A stretch of DNA of 8,252 nt from Candidatus Omnitrophota bacterium (GTDB taxonomy: Bacteria > Omnitrophota > Gorgyraeia > DTHP01): NCBI GenBank assembly GCA_023818555.1, contig JAMWCG010000039.1, positions 1 through 8,252 on the forward strand, read 5' to 3'. Positions 1-5,784 of the stretch are shown here, one piece after another. The notes under the pieces were generated by a model that was not told where the DNA came from, did not search any database, and saw only the letters and a program-made list of their open reading frames with translations. Both the position numbers and the translations under genes were made by a program. The first letter of the stretch is position 1; the number at the start of each line of letters is the position of its first letter.

Positions 1-524
1 ATCTGTCCATAGAGACTGCGTTTATTATACACTACCGAATCCCGGGTAATCCCTTTGGCAGAACCCTCTGCATTGGGTTTAACAATTAAAGGAAACTGCA
101 GTGTGGAATCAAGTCTTTCTTTTCCGGTAAGAAAAAATTGAAATTTCGGAGTAGGAATTTTCTCCGTAAGACACAATTTCTTCGTATAAAACTTATCCAA
201 GGCAATCGCCATCGTCAAAACATTTGATCCAGTATAAGGAATTTTAAGGAAATCAAGGATTGCGGGAATCTGCGATTCTCTTCCAGGGAAACCATTTATA
301 CCCTCAGCAATATTAAAAACAAAATCTATCTTTCTTCTATGCTTAGTTAAATAACCAAGAAGTTCTATATTCGCCTCCTTCAACATAACCCTGTGTCTTT
401 TCTCCTTCAGGGCATTAGCAATCGCCTGGACAGTTTTATAAGAATCAAATTCGGAATAAAAATCGCGGGGAATGCCCGGGGGAAAATTCTTCCGTTTTAG
501 ATTATAAATAATAAGGATGTTCAT
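1..524 (-). CDS. ATP-grasp ligase, D-Ala-D-Ala-ligase-like (second of a tandem pair; 3' end beyond window)
   Basis: The frame is open from an ATG at 524 down to the window edge, giving 174 visible residues of a protein that would be about 330 if it matches its neighbour. It is clearly paralogous to the gene at 521-1516: both share FNIAEG (residues 70-75 here), a GRESQIP segment (81-87), a TGS turn followed by an ALDK segment (about 98-111), KIPTP (122-126) and FPLIVKP (144-150, the ATP-binding lysine of the ATP-grasp fold), then EGSAKG. The second half, holding the metal and catalytic residues, lies outside the window. Its start overlaps the stop of the upstream gene as ATGA, so the two are translationally coupled and probably act together. 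By family it should form an amide or peptide bond using ATP through an acyl-phosphate. The substrate is unknown, and true Ddl activity is not supported: the usual Ddl N-terminal glycine-rich start is absent and the FNIAEG signature marks a divergent group. Confidence 0.85.
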   Translation of the reverse strand, partial: MNILIIYNLKRKNFPPGIPRDFYSEFDSYKTVQAIANALKEKRHRVMLKEANIELLGYLTKHRRKIDFVFNIAEGINGFPGRESQIPAILDFLKIPYTGSNVLTMAIALDKFYTKKLCLTEKIPTPKFQFFLTGKERLDSTLQFPLIVKPNAEGSAKGITRDSVVYNKRSLYGQ

Positions 525-1516
525 AAAAGTCCATACCTTTCTAAGGCATAATTTAAAATCCGGTTAATAATCTCGCTGTATTCCCAGCCCATCTCTTTGG
601 CTACGAGAGGAAAAACATCTTCCCAAGAAAGACTGGGTAGAGGATTCATCTCTAAGACAAAGGGATTATTCTTTTCGTCAACCCGAATATCTACCCTGCC
701 AAAGTCCCGACATTCTGTAGCCCGGTAAACTGCCACCGCTAAATTCTCAATCTTTTTCCGTAAACGAGAAGAAATCTTAGCAGGACAGATATATTTTAAA
801 GAATCTGAACGAATGTGTGCAAAGGTATAGATATTTTCTCCTAAGTCAAGTTTTCCATCTATACTTATCTGTACGGGAGGAAGCGCTTGGGGAGGATTAT
901 TGCCTAACACTACCACAGTAAATTCCTTACCTTTTATAAATTCTTCTATCAAGGCAGGTTGTTTATAGACTCTTACGATATAATCTATTCTGTCACGCAA
1001 ACTTTTTATATCTTTAACCACTGAGTCAACTGAAAGCCCTTTACTTGAACCTTCGTAGCGGGGTTTAACAATGAGGGGGAAATTGAGCTTAATTTTTTTC
1101 ACTCTATCGGGGTGAGCAATTTCTAAACAACGGGGCGTAGGAATTCCCTCCGCAAAGAAAATCTTCTTGGCAAAAAGTTTATCTAAGGTCACTCCCAAGG
1201 TAAGTCCATCTGAGCCCACAAAAGGAATCCCCTTCAGTTCTAAGATTATGGGAACCTGAGACTCACGATTTCTTCCATAAATACCTTCGGCAATATTGAA
1301 AACAATGTCCAATCTTAATTCCTCTAACTTTTTGAGAAGGTTGTAGACATTTCCAATCCGGACTACTCGATTACCTCCTTTCCGCAAAGCCTCTTCTATT
1401 GCCTCTATGGTGTGCTGGTGGTCAAATTCAGCATTAGCATCCGGGGGGTCATCTTCTTTAAAGGTATAATCTTCTCTTAAATCATAAGTTAGACCTACAA
1501 TTTTACCCATCTTCAA
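521..1516 (-). CDS. ATP-grasp ligase, D-Ala-D-Ala-ligase-like (first of a tandem pair)
   Basis: A complete 331-residue ATP-grasp protein, close to the usual Ddl length. It has an N-terminal domain with FNIAEG (73-78) and RESQVP (84-89), a central domain with LDK (111-113), VKP (K151) and EGSSKG, and a C-terminal half with EEFIKGKEFTV (191-201), FGRVDIRVDE (272-281, catalytic Arg274 and metal ligand Asp276) and EMNPLPSL (289-296, metal ligands Glu289 and Asn291). The active-site set is intact, so an ATP-dependent carboxylate-amine ligase reaction is likely. The substrate cannot be read from the sequence. It resembles D-alanine-D-alanine ligase but differs in the N-terminal substrate region, so I do not call it ddl. 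The start is taken as TTG at 1516 because AGGAG (1527-1531) sits 10 bases before it. An ATG two codons later (1510) would be 16 bases from that site. The stop overlaps the ATG of the next paralogue by four bases. Expression probably depends on the leader at 1517-1662, which contains a terminator that must be read through. Confidence 0.88.
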   Translation of the reverse strand: MKMGKIVGLTYDLREDYTFKEDDPPDANAEFDHQHTIEAIEEALRKGGNRVVRIGNVYNLLKKLEELRLDIVFNIAEGIYGRNRESQVPIILELKGIPFVGSDGLTLGVTLDKLFAKKIFFAEGIPTPRCLEIAHPDRVKKIKLNFPLIVKPRYEGSSKGLSVDSVVKDIKSLRDRIDYIVRVYKQPALIEEFIKGKEFTVVVLGNNPPQALPPVQISIDGKLDLGENIYTFAHIRSDSLKYICPAKISSRLRKKIENLAVAVYRATECRDFGRVDIRVDEKNNPFVLEMNPLPSLSWEDVFPLVAKEMGWEYSEIINRILNYALERYGLL

Positions 1517-1526
1517 AAAACCATCG

Positions 1527-1531
1527 CTCCT
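1527..1531 (-). promoter_or_regulatory. Shine-Dalgarno site for the first ATP-grasp gene
   Basis: AGGAG on the minus strand, 10 bases before the TTG at 1516 and 16 before the ATG at 1510. It favours the TTG start. It lies just after the U-tract of the terminator at 1540-1568, so it is present only on read-through transcripts. Confidence 0.6.
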
Positions 1532-1539
1532 GGTTAAAA

Positions 1540-1568
1540 AAAAGAGGCATATTACCTATGCCCCTTTT
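1540..1568 (-). terminator. Intrinsic terminator in the leader of the ATP-grasp genes
   Basis: On the minus-strand RNA the arms AAAAGGGGCAUA (1568-1557) and UAUGCCUCUUUU (1551-1540) form a 12-base-pair stem with one G-U pair, closing a GGUAA loop. The 3' arm runs into a stretch of eight U (1543-1536). This is a standard rho-independent terminator. It lies downstream of the TonB receptor gene, so it can end that transcript. It also stands only 23 bases before the start codon of the next gene, so most transcripts entering that gene must pass it. See the attenuator entry. Confidence 0.85.
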
Positions 1569-1604
1569 CCTGCAAAACAATTTATCCAATTTTAATTAAC
1601 TACG

Positions 1605-1611
1605 CCTCCTT
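1605..1611 (-). promoter_or_regulatory. Orphan Shine-Dalgarno-like site in the leader
   Basis: AAGGAGG, a full anti-SD match, sits inside the candidate antiterminator arm with no standard start codon at normal spacing. The first usable codon is TTG at 1589, 15 bases on, opening a 28-codon frame (1589-1503) that runs through the terminator and into the next gene in another frame. An AUU at 1596, 8 bases on, would give only four codons. A ribosome binding here would mask the antiterminator arm. It may be a leader-peptide start, or the match may simply reflect the repeat with the terminator arm. Confidence 0.35.
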
Positions 1612-1634
1612 TAATTCTATTCCACTTGCATATT

Positions 1635-1662
1635 ATTTTATGATAATTGGAAATTATGTCAA
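1635..1662 (-). promoter_or_regulatory. Sigma-70-type promoter for the ATP-grasp pair
   Basis: A perfect -35 TTGACA (1662-1657), a 16-base spacer and a -10 TAAAAT (1640-1635, five of six). Transcription would start near 1628, giving a leader of about 112 bases before the TTG at 1516. The spacer region includes the perfect inverted repeat ATAATT-N3-AATTAT, which could be an operator, though the sequence is so AT-rich that chance is possible. The promoter begins only 12 bases after the receptor stop codon. Confidence 0.6.
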
Positions 1663-1674
1663 GAAAAATTTTAA

Positions 1675-3498
1675 TTAAAATTCAAATTTTATACCAAGGG
1701 ATAACCATCTTCCTGGCAGAGATACCCCGGATACCTCCTGGTAATTGGCATTGCTGAGATTTGTTCCTTCAAGGAAAATTTCATAATTAAATTTTTTTTC
1801 TGAAATTCTTTTTACTATGCGTGAATCTAAAACAAACCAACCGCTACCTTCCGCCCGCTCTTTATAATTTAAATTCCATACCTGTGTAAATCCCAAAGGT
1901 AACAGATTACGAAAACCTAAAACAAATTGATGTTGAAGATGGTCAAGGATATATTTGGATAAACTAACCTCAGCCTTTCGGTCAGATTCTATATAGGTAT
2001 AAGCAAACCGTTCTAAGGAGAAGATATTACTTAATCTGTGTAATCTATTTTTTAAATCTGGGTTAATAAATTTATAATCCAATTCTATCCCCTTAAGAAA
2101 AATCTCTCCAATATTTGCGGCCTGCCAGGCTGATGCATTATTCTCACGCACCCAGTCAATGGTGTTACGCGTCTTACGTTTAAAGAAGGTAATCCCAAAT
2201 AAATTATTGCCTTGTGTTTTATCTAAACCGACCTCCCAGGAAAAGGCATGTTCAGGAACTAAACTCGAATTCCCCATATTAGCCGAATCTTGATAATAGA
2301 GTTCAGTGTAAGAGGGAACGCGAAAGGCTTGGCCAACTGAGGAGCGGAGTTTTAAACCATCATCAATCAGATAACCAAAATTTAAATTGGGACTAAATTC
2401 CCCTCCCCAGTCAGAATAATGGTCTTCTCTTAAGGCTAAATTTAAAATATATTTTTCTCTAAAATCATTTTCCCATTCTAAGAATATCGCTCCCCGATTG
2501 CGAGAATGTTTATTTAATTTTGTAGAAGTAATTTTATCGTAAACAAAGTCTAAACCCCAGACCAATTTCCCAAAATTGGTCTTTTTTTTATCTATAAATT
2601 GTCCTCCATAAATATAGGTAGTATGCACATTCTCATTCCATCCAGGCCTTGTTCTATCCAATAAAAAATTATCCCAGTGTCGGCGATAATATAGAGACAC
2701 TTGGGTATCGCCCTGGAGAAAACTTATTCGGCTAAATTGCGTCTGGGTATGTTCTTCCTCTCGGGGGAAAAAAGAGGAATAGAAATTACTTGCCCCAAAA
2801 TCCTTATCCATAAATCCAAAAACAAAATCAATCTCTCCTCTATCTACTTCTTTAACTATATCTCCATAAAAGTTACGCTGGATGAAGTCGGTCTCGGGTT
2901 TATAGCCGGAAGACTGTTTATACTCGCAAGAGAAGCGCGAAGTGAATCCTGGGAAAGGATAAGTTAAAGAAAGGCCCTGAGTCCATAAATTGTATTCTCC
3001 CCGAGAGGCTTCATAAATAAACTTCTTGCCTTTAGGTTTTTTGGTAATAATATTTAGTGCTCCGCCAAAGGCACCCGGACCGTATAAACTTGAACCCTGA
3101 CCTCTTAAAATCTCCACCCTTTCAATATCAAACAGGGTTAAAGGTAAATCAAAGTTATGGTGTCCGGTCTGGGGGTCATTTAAATTTATCCCATCTAAAA
3201 GAATGGAGGTCTGCTCAAAATTTGAACCCCTGATGCTCAAATCTCCTTGAATTCCATAGACACCTCTCTTACGCATATCTACAGAAGGGAAATACCCTAA
3301 TAAATCGGGGAGGGAATAGACCGGATAATCTTCTATCTGTTTATAATTCCAGGCATCTCCCACGCGCAAATTCTTTCCTCCCAGACGGGAAGAAGTGACG
3401 ATGATGGGGTCTAAATAGATTTCTTGAGCAAAAGAGGTGGGAGAAATTAGAATGGAGAAAAGAGAGAGCAAACAAAGACTAAGTGAGAAATAAAGCAT
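1675..3498 (-). CDS. TonB-dependent outer-membrane receptor, BtuB-like fold, probably for biotin
   Basis: A 607-residue TonB-dependent receptor, near the length of BtuB. Residues 1-24 are a hydrophobic signal peptide ending SFA-Q, unusual in having no positive charge near the N terminus. A TonB box resembling DPIIVTSSR follows (30-38). The plug domain (about 40-155) carries SIRGSNFEQ (88-96), LLDGINLNDP (100-109), and IERVEILRGQGSSLYGPGA (125-143) leading to a GGALNIITKKP-type end. The rest is a beta-barrel ending in the terminal phenylalanine (GIKFEF) expected for Bam-dependent insertion. It would move a scarce nutrient across the outer membrane using TonB-ExbB-ExbD energy. Homology alone would give vitamin B12 or a siderophore. 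The adjacent birA and the BirA-type operator over its promoter instead suggest biotin or a biotin-related compound, which is an inference. No Shine-Dalgarno is seen and an in-frame TAA lies three codons upstream of the ATG, so the start is fixed and the mRNA may be leaderless. Confidence 0.9.
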   Translation of the reverse strand: MLYFSLSLCLLSLFSILISPTSFAQEIYLDPIIVTSSRLGGKNLRVGDAWNYKQIEDYPVYSLPDLLGYFPSVDMRKRGVYGIQGDLSIRGSNFEQTSILLDGINLNDPQTGHHNFDLPLTLFDIERVEILRGQGSSLYGPGAFGGALNIITKKPKGKKFIYEASRGEYNLWTQGLSLTYPFPGFTSRFSCEYKQSSGYKPETDFIQRNFYGDIVKEVDRGEIDFVFGFMDKDFGASNFYSSFFPREEEHTQTQFSRISFLQGDTQVSLYYRRHWDNFLLDRTRPGWNENVHTTYIYGGQFIDKKKTNFGKLVWGLDFVYDKITSTKLNKHSRNRGAIFLEWENDFREKYILNLALREDHYSDWGGEFSPNLNFGYLIDDGLKLRSSVGQAFRVPSYTELYYQDSANMGNSSLVPEHAFSWEVGLDKTQGNNLFGITFFKRKTRNTIDWVRENNASAWQAANIGEIFLKGIELDYKFINPDLKNRLHRLSNIFSLERFAYTYIESDRKAEVSLSKYILDHLQHQFVLGFRNLLPLGFTQVWNLNYKERAEGSGWFVLDSRIVKRISEKKFNYEIFLEGTNLSNANYQEVSGVSLPGRWLSLGIKFEF

Positions 3499-3506
3499 AC
3501 AGATAT

Positions 3507-3533
3507 GTTATAAAAAGATAAAAAGATTGTCAA
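3507..3533 (-). promoter_or_regulatory. Promoter of the TonB receptor gene
   Basis: A perfect -35 TTGACA (3533-3528) and a -10 TATAAC (3512-3507) with a 15-base spacer. The alternative -10 TAACAT has a 17-base spacer. Either way transcription would start around 3498-3501, at or just before the ATG at 3498, so little or no 5' untranslated region is expected. The -35 lies inside the BirA-type operator, so bound repressor would block RNA polymerase. Confidence 0.55.
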
Positions 3534-3558
3534 CCAAATTTCCATATTTGGTTTACAT
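3527..3558. promoter_or_regulatory. BirA-type biotin operator
   Basis: Read on the plus strand: TTGTCAACC (3527-3535), 14 bases, GGTTTACAT (3550-3558). This matches the conserved BirA site known from biotin regulons, approximately TTGTAAACC-N14 to 16-GGTTTACAA, with one change per half-site. The dyad extends inward: AACCAAAT (3532-3539) and ATTTGGTT (3546-3553) are perfect inverted repeats. It starts one base after the birA stop codon and covers the -35 of the receptor promoter. This fits repression of the receptor by biotinyl-AMP-bound BirA when biotin is plentiful. The cognate regulator, with an intact HTH, is encoded next door. Sequence match seen; function inferred. Confidence 0.8.
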
Positions 3559-4515
3559 TTAATATACCTTAATCACATCTCCCACCAGAACTTTTTCAAT
3601 AAAGCCTGAATCTTTGCGCACCAGAAGAGCCCCTTGGGAGTCTAAATCTATCGCCTCTCCCTCAATGGTTTTGGAGTGAGCGATTATCTTTATCTGATGA
3701 CCCAAAATGGAGGAGTGTCTCTTCCACTCTTGAAGAATGGGAGAAAAACCCTTATCTTGAAACAAAAGATAATATTTTTCTATCTTCTGTAAAATACCCT
3801 TGAACAATTCTATGCGCGAGACCTTCTCCCCTTTTTCCTCCTTCAAAGAACTGGCTTGAGGGGGTAAATTCCTCTTTTCCGTATTGACATTTATCCCAAT
3901 CCCGATAATTACAAACCTCACTGCATCAATCTCCGCTTGCATCTCAGTAAGGATTCCACCTACTTTTTCTCCATTAACTAAAATATCATTGGGCCATTTA
4001 ATCAAGCATTCCAGAGCAGTTATTTCTTTAATCGCAGTGCTCACCGCTACTGCAGAAAGGATAGTTAATTGGGAAGCCTCCTGAGGAAGAATTTTTGGCC
4101 TTAAGAGAATAGAAAAATACAATCCCTTATACTTTGGAGAAAACCAATTTCTCCCCAATCTTCCCCGACCCTTTTTCTGGGTTTCGCTACAGACGATGGT
4201 TCCTTCAGGAAATTTTTTTATTCCCAATTCATAAGCAAAATCCATCGTGGAGTCTAATGTCTCAAAGGAAAAAATATTCCTCCCCATAAACTCGGTTCCC
4301 AATTCCCAGGAGATTTCTTCAGGTAATAATCTATCAGGCGCACTGACTAAGCGATAACCCCGGTGAGGAAAAGCTTCTATCTCATAACCAAGGCTACGCA
4401 AATTCTCTATCTGCTTCCAAACACCTGCTCGACTTATCCCCAATCTCTCACTGATTTCCTCTCCGGAGAGATATCCTTTCTCCTTGCGTAATAAATTGAT
4501 AATCTTCTCCAGCAT
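3559..4515 (-). CDS. birA: Bifunctional biotin-[acetyl-CoA-carboxylase] ligase / biotin operon repressor BirA
   Basis: A 318-residue protein with the full three-domain BirA layout (E. coli BirA is 321). Residues 1-60 form a winged helix-turn-helix (SGEEISERLGISRAGVWKQI, then a wing with HRGYRL). Residues about 75-265 are the ligase core, with SET followed by GRGRLGR (116-122, biotinyl-AMP binding loop), LIKWPNDILV (171-180, with the KWPND lysine) and GGILTEM (186-192), then IGIGINVN. The C-terminal SH3-like domain is about 270-318. It makes biotinyl-AMP from biotin and ATP and transfers biotin to carboxylase carrier proteins. When idle, the adenylate-bound dimer represses biotin genes. Because the HTH is intact and a matching operator lies immediately after the gene, it should be a true repressor and not a ligase-only group I enzyme. 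It is the last gene of the operon, 19 bases after the TIM-barrel gene, with no obvious Shine-Dalgarno. Confidence 0.95.
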   Translation of the reverse strand: MLEKIINLLRKEKGYLSGEEISERLGISRAGVWKQIENLRSLGYEIEAFPHRGYRLVSAPDRLLPEEISWELGTEFMGRNIFSFETLDSTMDFAYELGIKKFPEGTIVCSETQKKGRGRLGRNWFSPKYKGLYFSILLRPKILPQEASQLTILSAVAVSTAIKEITALECLIKWPNDILVNGEKVGGILTEMQAEIDAVRFVIIGIGINVNTEKRNLPPQASSLKEEKGEKVSRIELFKGILQKIEKYYLLFQDKGFSPILQEWKRHSSILGHQIKIIAHSKTIEGEAIDLDSQGALLVRKDSGFIEKVLVGDVIKVY

Positions 4516-4534
4516 AGATTAAATAAATTTGTTT

Positions 4535-5317
4535 TTAATCTTTAAATCGGGATAGATATTCAAAACACGGCTTTATATCTTCTAAGGAATGTGGTTCAAG
4601 GGTAATGAGGGGTGAAATCCCTCTCTCTTTAATTAGCAAGAAAAATTTTTCAAAGTCAATCTTCCCCTTGCCTAAGGCAAGATGACTATCAAAATCACCC
4701 CCGTTATCGGAAAGATGGATCTCGGCAATAACTTCTGGGGGATATTCCTGAAATATCTCTAAGGGGGATTTTTCTCCAAAGGCATTAAAATGTCCGATAT
4801 CAAAACAGGCTTTGAAATTGGGAGAGTTTATTTTTTTAATCAGTTCTAAGATTATACTCGGTTCAGAGTCAAGGGAATTTTCTATTGCCAGATTTATCTC
4901 TTTTTTCAAACAATACTCCACGATTGGCTCCCAGATAACCAAACAATTCTCCAGCCACTTTTCCCGGTGATTTTTATAATAGATGTGATTAAAACCGTGA
5001 TGGAAAACAATATGGTCTGAATTTAATTTCTCAGAAAAGGAGATTGTCTGTTTAATTCTTTCTTGAGAAACATTACGAATTTGAGAGTCTAAAGAGCCGG
5101 GATTTAAATCGTATATTGGGCCGTGTATAATCTTTTTAAGCCCAATCTTTTCAAAAAAAGAATTGATTAAATCAATTTCTCTTAAAGTATAGGTATCCAG
5201 TCCCTCTCCATCAATATAGACTTCTACATTTAAGCCGAAATCAATCAACCTCTCTAAGTTATTCAAGAGAATTCTATAGGGGATGTGGACAAAGAGATTT
5301 TCTTTTTTTATCTCCAT
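4535..5317 (-). CDS. Xylose-isomerase-like TIM-barrel protein (sugar phosphate isomerase/epimerase family)
   Basis: A 260-residue single-domain protein of the AP-endonuclease-2 / xylose-isomerase-like TIM-barrel superfamily. Candidate metal and catalytic residues fall at the expected strand ends: His65 (IIHGP), His107 (FHHGF), Glu146 (LAIENS), Asp173 and His176 (CFDIGHFN), His201 (EIHLSDN), His212 (DSHLALGKGKIDF) and Glu241 (TLEPH). The SHLxLGxGxID stretch is characteristic of the sugar phosphate isomerase/epimerase branch, in place of the endonuclease IV pattern. It probably isomerises or epimerises a small sugar or related metabolite with a divalent metal. The substrate cannot be told. It starts one base after the dtd stop (TGA-G-ATG) and is presumably coupled to it. 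The neighbours (dtd, birA) give no metabolic clue. No signal peptide is visible, so it should be cytoplasmic. Confidence 0.82.
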   Translation of the reverse strand: MEIKKENLFVHIPYRILLNNLERLIDFGLNVEVYIDGEGLDTYTLREIDLINSFFEKIGLKKIIHGPIYDLNPGSLDSQIRNVSQERIKQTISFSEKLNSDHIVFHHGFNHIYYKNHREKWLENCLVIWEPIVEYCLKKEINLAIENSLDSEPSIILELIKKINSPNFKACFDIGHFNAFGEKSPLEIFQEYPPEVIAEIHLSDNGGDFDSHLALGKGKIDFEKFFLLIKERGISPLITLEPHSLEDIKPCFEYLSRFKD

Positions 5318-5318
5318 C

Positions 5319-5756
5319 TCAGGTTTCTAAAATAAAGGTCACTGGGCCAGCGTTGATAAGTTCCACTTCCATCTTGGCGGCAAACTTTCCCTGTTTTACC
5401 ACCAAACCCTGTCTTTGTAATTCGGTGATAAAGAAACTATAAAGTTCCTCTGCTCTCCGAGGTTCAGCACAAGGGTCAAAGGATGGACGTCTTCCATGTT
5501 CGCAATCCGCATAAAGGGTAAATTGGGAAACCACTAAGACCTCGCCTTTTATATCTTGAACTGAGAGATTCATCTTCCCTTCTCCATCTTCAAAGATACG
5601 CAATTGGGAAATCTTTTTTGCCAGTTTTACTGCATTTTCTTGGCCATCATTCTTACCTACTCCCAGAAAAACCAAAATTCCTTTCCCCATTTGAGCAATT
5701 GTTTCTTTCTCTACAATTACCCTTGCCTCCTTTACTCTTTGAATTACTACTCTCAT
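5319..5756 (-). CDS. dtd: D-aminoacyl-tRNA deacylase
   Basis: A 145-residue protein of standard Dtd length. It starts [16 protein letters not shown] and contains the two active-site signatures: SQFTLYAD (77-84) and the cross-subunit GPVT motif in NAGPVTF (135-141), which carries the Gly-cisPro pair that rejects L-aminoacyl groups. The position before GPVT is Ala where Asp is frequent (NDGPVT), a small variation. It hydrolyses D-aminoacyl-tRNA (and glycyl-tRNA-Ala) in the cytoplasm, recycling the tRNA and keeping D-amino acids out of proteins. It lies 28 bases after the RNase gene and one base before the TIM-barrel gene, within the same operon. No strong Shine-Dalgarno is visible. The ATG at 5756 gives the canonical N terminus. 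Confidence 0.95.
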   Translation of the reverse strand: MRVVIQRVKEARVIVEKETIAQMGKGILVFLGVGKNDGQENAVKLAKKISQLRIFEDGEGKMNLSVQDIKGEVLVVSQFTLYADCEHGRRPSFDPCAEPRRAEELYSFFITELQRQGLVVKQGKFAAKMEVELINAGPVTFILET

Positions 5757-5784
5757 AACAAATCCAATCGCAATAACGAATTGA

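Larger units (their letters stand above)
1540..1612 (-). promoter_or_regulatory. Candidate transcription attenuator: antiterminator competing with the terminator
   Basis: The leader RNA element AAAGGAGGCGUA (1612-1601) can pair over all 12 bases with UAUGCCUCUUUU (1551-1540), using two G-U pairs. That is exactly the 3' arm of the terminator. The element is in effect an imperfect direct repeat (9 of 12 identical) of the terminator's 5' arm. The two folds are mutually exclusive: 1601-1612 with 1540-1551 (49-base loop) would prevent formation of 1557-1568 with 1540-1551. A plausible promoter lies upstream (1635-1662) and the ATP-grasp genes lie directly downstream, which is the layout of a transcription attenuator. 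I do not recognise a known riboswitch or protein-binding class. The signal could be ribosome occupancy, a protein or a small molecule. The complementarity is seen directly; the regulatory function is inferred. Confidence 0.55.

Noticed and set aside
521..1516. Calling this gene ddl
   Set aside because: The catalytic half fits, but the N-terminal substrate region is divergent and a second paralogue overlaps it. The D-Ala-D-Ala specificity is not supported by what can be seen.
1669..1680. Palindrome TTTTAATTAAAA at the receptor stop codon
   Set aside because: It is purely A/T and low complexity, with no GC stem. It is likely chance in an AT-rich junction.
2701..2967. Plus-strand open frame of 88 codons inside the receptor gene
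   Set aside because: It lies wholly within a strongly supported minus-strand CDS, has no recognisable domain and no convincing ribosome-binding site. It is a shadow frame. The same applies to the other short plus-strand frames at 3884-4084, 5604-5831, 5956-6159, 7142-7342 and 7459-7653.
3532..3553. Inverted repeat AACCAAAT/ATTTGGTT read as a terminator after birA
   Set aside because: The arms are AT-rich and only 8 bases, and the T-rich stretch starts several bases after the stem, not immediately. The match to the BirA operator, extending outside these arms, explains it better.
3499..3558. Cobalamin riboswitch before the BtuB-like receptor
   Set aside because: The gap is 60 bases, far too short for a cobalamin riboswitch, and has no B12-box-like sequence.
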